This document shows, one piece after another, positions 48,201 to 54,590 of a DNA stretch of 64,000 nucleotides; positions within the stretch are counted from its first letter, which is position 1, and every line of letters begins with the position of its first letter. The notes under the pieces are model-generated. The model made no database searches, was not told the DNA's origin, and was given only the letters and a program-made list of their open reading frames with translations. Position numbers and translations under genes: made by a program. Source of the DNA: JAGLCW01 sp964427915 (GTDB taxonomy: Bacteria > Caldisericota > Caldisericia > UBA6126); the NCBI GenBank assembly GCA_964427915.1, contig CAYRWA010000080.1:15503-79502 (forward strand), written 5' to 3'.

Positions 48201-51200
48201 TCAATCTGAGTATGAAACATTTTCTTCCTCCTATCAGATTCAAAATCGGTATACCGTTTTGCCCAAAGGAAGAAACTGGCATCAAATTCGTGTATCTGAT
48301 TCTACAGACGTAGTTGCTATTGATGAGAAAGGTCATGCTGCCTTATTGAAGAATCGCAACCGATGGTTTTATTCCGGATTTCTCTCGCAAATTGATTTTA
48401 AAGATCAACCTACCTCGCTTCAGTTTTTCTTTGATCTTCTCCGTACCGTTAGAAACAATTCTCCGAATGTTGCGTTGAAGGCTGTTTCTGTAAACCCATT
48501 GATTCCTATTGTCGGCGAAGAAGTACATATTGTGTCTACAATAGTAAATACTTCAATGACAACCATTGATTTTGGAACCATTCAAATGGGACAAGAATAT
48601 ACTGAATTTTATCAGCTTCTTCCTAGGGAAGTTCGAGATGTATCCTTAACAACCACGAATTTTGAAGCAGGAAAGCATGTAGAAGAAATACACATTTCTT
48701 GTGCACAAGATGGCAACGAAACAGACAATGCACAGAAAATTGTATATATGGTAGAAGAAAAACCACTAGAACTACAAAAACCAATATTGGCAATAGACGA
48801 CGTTTATGAATTTTCCTCTTGCATGGAACTATATGGAACTGTTCAACCTCCTGGAGCTGTTGTGAAATGGAATGGAAGAACGATTTCATGCAACGAGGAT
48901 GGAACTTTTGCTATTGTTGTGGATCAAACAGAAGGCAACCAAATTTTTCTGCAGCCTACCATAGATGATATGGAGGGTGATATCGTAGAAGTTCCGCTGC
49001 AGTGGCATCAAGCACGTTCTATTGAAATGCACCTTCACGACAATAGAGCGGTAGCAAATGGGAAAAGAATCACATTGCAACAACCTTATCAGCTACTGCA
49101 TGAACGATCCTATTTGCCTCTTCGAGATGTAATAGAGGCCTTGGGAGGAACCATTTCTTGGGATTCCATAACAAACATGGTTTCTATTCATATGAAACAG
49201 GCAGAATTGCTATTTGTTCCTGGGGAACAAGAAATTATTGTTAACGGGCACAAGAAGATACTTACGCATATCCCTCTCATTCTTGATGGAACAACGATGG
49301 TGAATAACGAGTTGTTGGAGTATCTCCCCGAGTTGTCTTTTAGCGTATATTCTCCCTCCCAAGTTCTTCAGATTTCTTCTTCAATACCTATACATCAAGA
49401 GACTCCATCAGTTATTTTGCATCCAAATGAGGAAAAACAGGTAGATAAGGACTTGCTTACATTTCTTGGACGGACGCAACACCCCATGGCAATGGCAACT
49501 TGCTTTGATGTCTATGAAGATGAACTGTATGCTAGTACTCCCACAGGAATATACCGTATTGAAGACCAATCCTATTCTTGTCTATTTGAGTACCCATCTT
49601 CCTTTTACCAACAAGAACCGTCTTTTCTTTCTCATAGTCACCTGGTAAACCAAATGTTTTTCCGCATGCATAAAGATTTTATCCTACTTTCATTTGACAA
49701 TACAATTTTTGTTTTTGATCGGCATACATCGCAGCTTCATACCACAATTCAATCCATTTCTTCCGATGCGTTTCTAGAACCTATCAAGCATTATTCAACC
49801 ATTGTCGATATGGAAGTAGCAGGCGATATTTTGTATGTTTTGGACCTTTATCAAGGATTTCATTTATACGATATTGCCTCTGGAGAACTGTTATCTACAA
49901 TTCACATTCCCAGCTACTTATATAGCTTTGAAATCATGGAGGATACACTCTATGCATGTGCCTATTGGGGCTATCTGGTAACCCTCCAGCTTGATGGATC
50001 AAACTTGCAAGAGCATGAACTACCATTGTCTTATTGCTATCGACTATTTATGCTTGATGCTACTACATGCTTGATTAGTTCACTCCGAAATCCCACGAAG
50101 CTATATGCGTATGATGTAACAAAAGATCTAACCAAACAAGAAGAAGAAAAAGATCTGCAACTCGAGTTTGATATGATTGAAAAAATGTCTTTATACGGCA
50201 ATCAAATGATTGTTTTAGGGTATTCGTATCAGGCACAGAAAACCACTGCCTTGCAAAGCGGGTTGTTTTCTTTTGATCAGAACTTATCTCCGTCTTCTAA
50301 ACGCCAGCTCATTCGCGAAGAAGCAGAGGAAACGGAAAAAGACTTTAGCTTTATTTCTCATGTTCGTTCTATTCATCCCATTCCAAACTCGCGTTATCTT
50401 GCCATTGAACAAGGGCTTCCGCAAAGCGAACAAAGAATACGACTTATTCATACTGAAACAGGTGAAGTAAAAACTCTTTCTACAGGTTCAACCAATCCTG
50501 GGACAGACCCAATTTATGCAACGTATTGGTTGCAAAACTCCTATTCTATTGTGTTTTTAAAACAAGAAACCCGAGAGGTTTGGTTTCGTCAGTTTAAAAT
50601 CACAGAAGAAGGGAGGAAACAGACCATAGTTTCTGAAAAACTTCAGATTCAGTCCTCTATCTATCCTGATCAATTGGCTGTAAATGAAAATGGTTTTTGT
50701 ATTTTGGATCAATATAAACAGGCGCTCTATTGGTTTGATTTTAACGGTGAACTGACAGATACATGTCGATTAGAGTCTGGGGATATCACCATGCAAATTC
50801 CATCTTCTTTTGATCAACTTGACCTAGACGATCAGGACCAAGCTCTTCTATTGGATTCTCAGAGAAAAGGAATATTTGTTTATGATGTAGCAGGTTTCCT
50901 TGCTTTTGAATCTCTCGCTTTTGTAGGAAGTTCTTCCCGATTGGATCGCGCTGTGTATTCTGAGAATGAACTCCAAGTATTGGATCGTCACAGTTCTTCC
51001 ATTGTATCCATTTCGGATCAAATGGTTCGCGGGGTATATACTTTCCCACTAGAAGATGTATCCATTGGTTGTTTTTCACAAACTTCTGATTTTCTTATTG
51101 CATATAATGAAAAAACAGGTCAAATTTTGATGCTTCGAAAAGACGTTCCTTCTTCCCCGAAACCTCTTTGTGAAGAGGATATTGTAATTGTCCCAGATCA

Positions 51201-51894
51201 CCTGTCCTTTGAGATACTGCCAAACCAAAGATTTTCCGAGGGGCATTTTTCTGTTTCTATCCCTGCAGCATATTCCGACATGAAGTTTCATCTTCCCCCT
51301 GGCATAAGTGGATATCAGAAGCGATTGCGTTGGGGAACTGATGCACTCCCAGAAAAACAGAATTCCTTCTGCATACAGTTTTCTATGGAAGGTCTTGCTA
51401 TGTTTCAAGAACAAGTACCACTGGAGATTATCCTTGAGATCGATTCCGTAAAAAAACGAATTCCAATACAGATGCAAACCTTGTATCCAAAATGGGAATT
51501 TCTAAATGGTTCTCCTTTCTTTGTTATAGAAGATGCCTGTTTTATTGGGTCTTTATGCTCCTTGGTGAAAGATGATATGATATGGCTTTCTTTATACGAT
51601 TTACAACTCCTGTTTCCTATGGAGTGTACTATGGAAGAAAAAACCATTACCATTCAAACCAGTGCAGGGGAGTTCATTACAGATGTAGATGGAAGCCAGG
51701 CTACGTTTGTCAGTAAAAATGGCGCTATAGATGACATCGAAGTGCCTTTTGTTCAGGCAGTTGGGGACAGACATTATATAGCGAGAGCAGATATCATTTT
51801 TCAATACCTAGGCGCCCACATTACCTACCAAGGGGCTACAAAGGAAACCGTGACAGTAGAGGGGTGGGAACTTGTGGATTCTTTGAAAGGTTGA
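45253..51894 (+). CDS. second giant secreted gingipain-like (C25) protease, paralogue of the preceding gene
   Basis: 2213 aa from ATG 45253 (GGAGG 5 nt upstream); a TTG at 45232 is in frame but lies before the ribosome-binding site. Module order repeats that of its neighbour: signal peptide (1-27), pro-like region, C25 domain (~234-628) with TILGDATCVPP, DIYYASP, His470 in GHGSG, Cys505 in SEACGNG and LQGDPTI; CARDB-like; GATase1-like (~847-975, YDVIVLYTN, GGVVLGML); CARDB-like; Ig cassette; stalk domain (~1256-1385); propeller-like region (~1405-2010); final stalk half. The stalk repeats are more degenerate than in the first copy. Both catalytic residues have the same 35-residue spacing in the two proteins. 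Substrate unknown. Confidence 0.88.
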   Translation: MKRLQSVVVFVVVSLLCLSHIPALHAQVNRPVLDDILPATLQVHVQNPAKLRIKTIQRAYCSDTLLMEPSQEGNRISLGSLPSFYQPQKPIVPMDTFQYPLGSSETIAYIKTVSMKVQKMPLMGIPLEIAQEPLPINELTTISEGESDFLPTHLEASTMKSKVVVAQEIQTVFPKENVRFIVSGNTSNRYAQITCFPVFLYQGDLYLVEKYTFEIGCTTRSYVASNKASKKAIILTPDEFQKEAEVLQEIQEERGYSSTIVPLSSMQDYSPAEAPTYPSVSGFLDVAESVRNRVSSYDYELAFKIRSYLKETIEAEGVNYLTILGDATCVPPSYYILSPDRRNTYDQWVPTDIYYASPHAKGVEVPMEIAVGRLSVRDKQEAAAVVHKQKLYSQLVADDSSWLSNATIMAGAPFGEHFLGELATSRSVNLDYFSSLQVEKLYRTENKFNKDEFMRVLQEGKRGFLWAFGHGSGEGLALEPGYANAKDLLSVPQKSYLPIVLSEACGNGAWDNRLASASFKNNTDYAYPTSFSEAVVLSEGTGIAYVGGARVNYAGWSLHYQNGIAQLKSIHYMDAILEYFMKGFSEGEGALGDWALKAMTYYADEQLMWGMNGANVKTYFGFTLQGDPTIEYPFQSVQTSSKTPEILPVKTQPEDFRNWPLFSIDDGQELTIQSVESVLRVVKAEYSNMNAPFVEDMHIESTGQGIHQKTFNQLDKKTYALRFITPDQKEQRIVFHGRYNHDVVIESSAVQTLMRPGESRCQYATVRNDGIFPVTDCDVVLIEDDKEIHRVQYQNIPVLSKKIFYYNAGPSLIGKKEYRIETQNLKDESNRSDNTIQWSTQCTNEPLLRIGVLTAESGITPDYIKRALDVDALNSYFASQNEPMEITQVPLQFYEDGSLSFETLGYDVIVLYTNNFSPTQPLQSCQAALERFTDHGGVVLGMLCLGQSNNGVNLQPIQSFFGIDPEDSFQLYRTSTTDTEIVLQSEYETFSSSYQIQNRYTVLPKGRNWHQIRVSDSTDVVAIDEKGHAALLKNRNRWFYSGFLSQIDFKDQPTSLQFFFDLLRTVRNNSPNVALKAVSVNPLIPIVGEEVHIVSTIVNTSMTTIDFGTIQMGQEYTEFYQLLPREVRDVSLTTTNFEAGKHVEEIHISCAQDGNETDNAQKIVYMVEEKPLELQKPILAIDDVYEFSSCMELYGTVQPPGAVVKWNGRTISCNEDGTFAIVVDQTEGNQIFLQPTIDDMEGDIVEVPLQWHQARSIEMHLHDNRAVANGKRITLQQPYQLLHERSYLPLRDVIEALGGTISWDSITNMVSIHMKQAELLFVPGEQEIIVNGHKKILTHIPLILDGTTMVNNELLEYLPELSFSVYSPSQVLQISSSIPIHQETPSVILHPNEEKQVDKDLLTFLGRTQHPMAMATCFDVYEDELYASTPTGIYRIEDQSYSCLFEYPSSFYQQEPSFLSHSHLVNQMFFRMHKDFILLSFDNTIFVFDRHTSQLHTTIQSISSDAFLEPIKHYSTIVDMEVAGDILYVLDLYQGFHLYDIASGELLSTIHIPSYLYSFEIMEDTLYACAYWGYLVTLQLDGSNLQEHELPLSYCYRLFMLDATTCLISSLRNPTKLYAYDVTKDLTKQEEEKDLQLEFDMIEKMSLYGNQMIVLGYSYQAQKTTALQSGLFSFDQNLSPSSKRQLIREEAEETEKDFSFISHVRSIHPIPNSRYLAIEQGLPQSEQRIRLIHTETGEVKTLSTGSTNPGTDPIYATYWLQNSYSIVFLKQETREVWFRQFKITEEGRKQTIVSEKLQIQSSIYPDQLAVNENGFCILDQYKQALYWFDFNGELTDTCRLESGDITMQIPSSFDQLDLDDQDQALLLDSQRKGIFVYDVAGFLAFESLAFVGSSSRLDRAVYSENELQVLDRHSSSIVSISDQMVRGVYTFPLEDVSIGCFSQTSDFLIAYNEKTGQILMLRKDVPSSPKPLCEEDIVIVPDHLSFEILPNQRFSEGHFSVSIPAAYSDMKFHLPPGISGYQKRLRWGTDALPEKQNSFCIQFSMEGLAMFQEQVPLEIILEIDSVKKRIPIQMQTLYPKWEFLNGSPFFVIEDACFIGSLCSLVKDDMIWLSLYDLQLLFPMECTMEEKTITIQTSAGEFITDVDGSQATFVSKNGAIDDIEVPFVQAVGDRHYIARADIIFQYLGAHITYQGATKETVTVEGWELVDSLKG

Positions 51895-51902
51895 TGCGGC
51901 TG

Positions 51903-53327
51903 CTAAACCTCCGTAGTCCGAGGTGTTTTTTTCCAGAATTCCTTTTCATTGGAGGGTTCTTTGTGTCTGATTTTTTGATAAACAGAAAGAATACTACCGC
52001 AAATGAAAGGCAATCCGTATAGAAAACTACTAAACGGCAAAATAGTAATCATATATAGCATCAGAAGAAAGAACTGGAAAATGTTTCGAAAGAACCCTTC
52101 ATTGCTTTGCATGTAACAACGATATCGAACATACAAGGCAAGGATGAATAGTATACTAGCTCCTAGGAACAGAAAATAGGAAGCATCGAAAGTAGAAAAT
52201 GAAACGCCGATGTGTCGCATAGTATGAACTAGATAGAAAATTGACACAGCCCCATATAGATACCACTCAAAAGGCCCTAAAAAGAATAGTTTACAAAGCA
52301 TCCACCATCGTTCTTTTGGAGAATGAACAAACGATTTGTTTGCCCGTAGAAGCACGTCAATAATTCCTTTTCCCCAGCGCAATCGTTGCACGAAGTAACC
52401 AAGCAAGTTGAAAGGGGTTTGCTCTGTGCAGACAATCGGAAGAAATTTTGGAATTTCATTCCAGTGATCCCATATTCGAAGTCCCATCTCAATATCTTCT
52501 GTAGCACAATTGGCACGAAAACCATGCAGAGATTGAACTATTGAATAGGGTATGTGCATATTTGTTCCTCCTAAAAAAGGAATCCAACGCAATAGAGATG
52601 GCAATGTAAAATCATGAGAGAAAGCTTGTGCAAGTGCTGCAATTTTCGAAAAAAGAGAAAGATAATGAAAATTGCGTACTTGAAGGGCAGGTCCTTGCCA
52701 CACAGGCATTTTTTGGGGGAGAGGAGTATGGTCTTCAATGTAGGAAAAAATAGATTTTTCAACATGCGTTTCCGCATCAAAGAAGCTGCAGTATTGATTA
52801 GGATGAGGAAAGGAATGGACCGCTAGAGCATAGTTCAATGCCCTTCCTTTTGAGGAAGGTACTGGATGATCTACATAGGATTCTGGTATGTTTCCGTCAT
52901 AGGTAGCAGGAACATCCAACAAAGTGATGGGGGGAATGAATTCACTTTTAAAGGTAGATTGAGTGGGATTTTTTGAGAATTTTATATCGGCAAAGTTGGA
53001 TTGAATCCAGTTTTCAATTACACATCTCGTAGAGTGATTTTGCTGGGCGATTGTTTCTTTTTGGTCTGTAATGATGATGATTTCTTGCTTCTCTTTTGGG
53101 TAGTCGATCTGCAACATATTTTGGAGGGTCTTTACAATAACGTTTGTTTCTTGTTTGGCTGGAATCAGAATGCTGAAAAATAGAGGTTTTTGCTCACGCA
53201 AAGGAAGTGTTTTTCGTGGTTCTATTTTTGCCTGAGATCCTAGTACAATAAAAAAGAAAAAACGGATTGACAATAAAAATCCAGCCATCGAGATGAAATA
53301 ATAAAGGATGGTTTGCCATGTATTCAT
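51903..53327 (-). CDS. membrane processive-type glycosyltransferase, GT2 family
   Basis: 474 aa. One N-terminal span (about 8-30), a cytoplasmic GT2 domain and four or five C-terminal spans. The GT2 residues are visible: SILIPAKQE at the nucleotide site, Asp184 in FFDAE, TED at 276-278, and QRLRW at 314-318, the set of cellulose/hyaluronan-synthase-like enzymes. It ends in KKTPRTTEV, a C-terminal motif shared with the GT2 at 61966-63801. Probably makes or extends a surface polysaccharide. Its 3' end is 8 nt from the stop of the giant protease gene. Confidence 0.87.
   Translation of the reverse strand: MNTWQTILYYFISMAGFLLSIRFFFFIVLGSQAKIEPRKTLPLREQKPLFFSILIPAKQETNVIVKTLQNMLQIDYPKEKQEIIIITDQKETIAQQNHSTRCVIENWIQSNFADIKFSKNPTQSTFKSEFIPPITLLDVPATYDGNIPESYVDHPVPSSKGRALNYALAVHSFPHPNQYCSFFDAETHVEKSIFSYIEDHTPLPQKMPVWQGPALQVRNFHYLSLFSKIAALAQAFSHDFTLPSLLRWIPFLGGTNMHIPYSIVQSLHGFRANCATEDIEMGLRIWDHWNEIPKFLPIVCTEQTPFNLLGYFVQRLRWGKGIIDVLLRANKSFVHSPKERWWMLCKLFFLGPFEWYLYGAVSIFYLVHTMRHIGVSFSTFDASYFLFLGASILFILALYVRYRCYMQSNEGFFRNIFQFFLLMLYMITILPFSSFLYGLPFICGSILSVYQKIRHKEPSNEKEFWKKTPRTTEV
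51907..51932 (+). terminator. terminator of the C25 pair, inside the convergent gene's coding end
   Basis: ACCTC (51907-51911) and GAGGT (51920-51924) form a 5-bp stem with an 8-nt loop, followed by G and seven T (51926-51932), 13 nt after the stop of the second giant gene. The hairpin DNA also encodes the last residues of the minus-strand glycosyltransferase. On that strand no T-run follows, so it should act only in the + direction. The stem is short. Confidence 0.5.
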
Positions 53328-53379
53328 ACACAGAAGTGTATCAAAAAAAAAGAAAGGGAGAAATTTTTCATGATATCTG

Positions 53380-53385
53380 TATAAT
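53380..53385 (+). promoter_or_regulatory. -10-like box directly before the GAF-protein start
   Basis: A perfect TATAAT ends 7 nt before ATG 53393; no convincing -35 box is at the right distance and no ribosome-binding site lies before the ATG. The gap to the divergent glycosyltransferase is only 65 nt, so both promoters must be packed here. Confidence 0.35.
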
Positions 53386-53392
53386 ACTTACC

Positions 53393-53872
53393 ATGAAAGC
53401 AAAATATGAGAAACTTTTACAAACGATTACCGAGACTATATCTGCCAACACCATTTGGAGATACATGTTGAATGATGTTGTTTTCGATCTTAAAAATGGA
53501 AACCCTCGTTATGATTGGGTTGGAATCTACTTGTTAGAGGAAAATACCCTTCGATTGGAAACCTTTTTAGGGCAACCCACGGAGCATACGCTTATTGAAG
53601 TTCCAAAAGGTGTATGTGGAGAGGCTGCTTCTAAGAAGAAAACGATGGTTGTGTCGGATGTATCAAACTGTGGCAATTACATATCTTGTAGCTTACATGT
53701 AAAGTCTGAAATTGTAGTACCCATCTTGCGCAACGGTACTGTTTTGGGGGTTATTGATATTGACAGTCATACCAAAGCAGCTTTTACAAAAGAGGACCAG
53801 GCATTTCTTGAAAAAGTAGCCTCTTTGATTGCTGACAAAGCTCCTTTTGTGCAAAAACAGACACATCCCTAG
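53393..53872 (+). CDS. GAF-domain protein, free-methionine-(R)-sulfoxide-reductase-like
   Basis: 159 aa, a single GAF domain. The pattern NPRYDWVGIYLL, PKGVCGEAA (Cys75), GNYISCS (Cys99) and SEIVVPIL...GVIDIDS is that of the YebR/MsrC group, which reduces free methionine-R-sulfoxide through active-site cysteines; a further Cys93 is close by. I chose ATG 53393; an in-frame ATG at 53318 would add 25 residues that do not resemble the family and would run into the divergent gene. A monocistronic unit between two envelope operons. Confidence 0.85.
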   Translation: MKAKYEKLLQTITETISANTIWRYMLNDVVFDLKNGNPRYDWVGIYLLEENTLRLETFLGQPTEHTLIEVPKGVCGEAASKKKTMVVSDVSNCGNYISCSLHVKSEIVVPILRNGTVLGVIDIDSHTKAAFTKEDQAFLEKVASLIADKAPFVQKQTHP

Positions 53873-53926
53873 TTTTTTTGCTTTCATTCTCCCATTTTGT
53901 TTTGTTGTAGTTTTTGTTTTTTTTCT

Positions 53927-53956
53927 TTGAACCTTTTCCCTTGCTTTTCCTATTAT
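53927..53956 (+). promoter_or_regulatory. putative promoter of the sigma/anti-sigma operon
   Basis: TTGAAC, an 18-nt spacer and TATTAT, giving a leader of about 60 nt. The same stretch also reads as TGAACC, a -35-like element of ECF sigma factors, so self-regulation is possible but the -10 region gives no clear ECF match. Confidence 0.4.
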
Positions 53957-53979
53957 GAGTAGAAAACATAAGGCAGGCA

Positions 53980-54024
53980 ATGTATGAAGTTGATCTTATC
54001 AGGGTTCATGAAATAGTATCATGA
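53980..54024 (+). CDS. possible 14-aa leader ORF coupled to the sigma factor gene
   Basis: A short frame, MYEVDLIRVHEIVS, starts 6 nt after AAGG (53970-53973) and ends in a TGA that overlaps the sigma factor ATG as ATGA, the coupling style of this genome. The sigma gene has no ribosome-binding site of its own. An alternative 10-codon frame from ATG 53984 ends 4 nt before the sigma ATG. Either could deliver ribosomes to the sigma start. Confidence 0.35.
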   Translation: MYEVDLIRVHEIVS

Positions 54025-54590
54025 AATTAACCCGTAAAGAAGAAAAAGAATTAGTACTGCGAGCAAAGCAAGGAGACTCAGAAGCTATGACTGTGATTTA
54101 CAAAGAATTTGAACAAGAAATCTTACGAGCTGCCTTTGGCATTACCAAAAATCCCGATGATGCACAAGATATTGCAGCGGAAGCCTTTATGACTTTTTTC
54201 CAAACGATTGATCGGTTTAATACTGATTATCCCATTCGTCCATGGCTCCATAGGATTATGCACAATCAAGCAAACTCTATGTTTCGGAAAAAAAACCGTA
54301 TGATAACGGGCGGAGATTACTTCGATAATTATGCCCCCGAAAACTCTTCTCAAACAGATGAAAACCTTTTTGATGAAGAAGAAGTCTCTTTGTTGAAAAA
54401 AGCCATGAATATGTTGTCAGGCGATGAAAAGAAAATGCTATCTCTTTTCTATATGGAAGATTTTACGATTGCCGATCTGGCAATCACTTTTTGTATTCCT
54501 GAAGGTACTGTCAAAAGCCGACTGTTCAATAGCAGAAAAAAGCTTGCCAAAAAGGTACAGAGTTGTAAAAAAGGGGGGCACACATCATGA
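54021..54590 (+). CDS. ECF-type RNA polymerase sigma factor
   Basis: 189 aa with regions 2 and 4 only, the ECF layout. Region 2 includes NPDDAQDIAAEAFMTFF and IRPWLHRIMHNQA; region 4 is LSGDEKKMLSLFYMEDF...EGTVKSRLFNSRKKL, with the helix-turn-helix. A ~45-residue acidic linker joins them. It should direct transcription of an envelope regulon on release from the zinc-type anti-sigma encoded next. Start overlaps the leader ORF by 4 nt and the end overlaps the anti-sigma gene by 4 nt. Confidence 0.92.
   Translation: MKLTRKEEKELVLRAKQGDSEAMTVIYKEFEQEILRAAFGITKNPDDAQDIAAEAFMTFFQTIDRFNTDYPIRPWLHRIMHNQANSMFRKKNRMITGGDYFDNYAPENSSQTDENLFDEEEVSLLKKAMNMLSGDEKKMLSLFYMEDFTIADLAITFCIPEGTVKSRLFNSRKKLAKKVQSCKKGGHTS

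Noticed and set aside
51076..51477. 133-codon minus-strand frame inside the second giant gene
   Set aside because: Antisense to a coding region whose + frame is continuous with recognised modules.
38593..51894. Type IX secretion C-terminal domain expected for gingipain-like proteins
   Set aside because: C-termini are stalk-type halves; no such sorting domain is visible.
53840..53880. GCAAAAA...TTTTTGC inverted repeat over the GAF gene stop as a terminator
   Set aside because: Stem is almost all A-T with an 18-nt loop; too weak to call.
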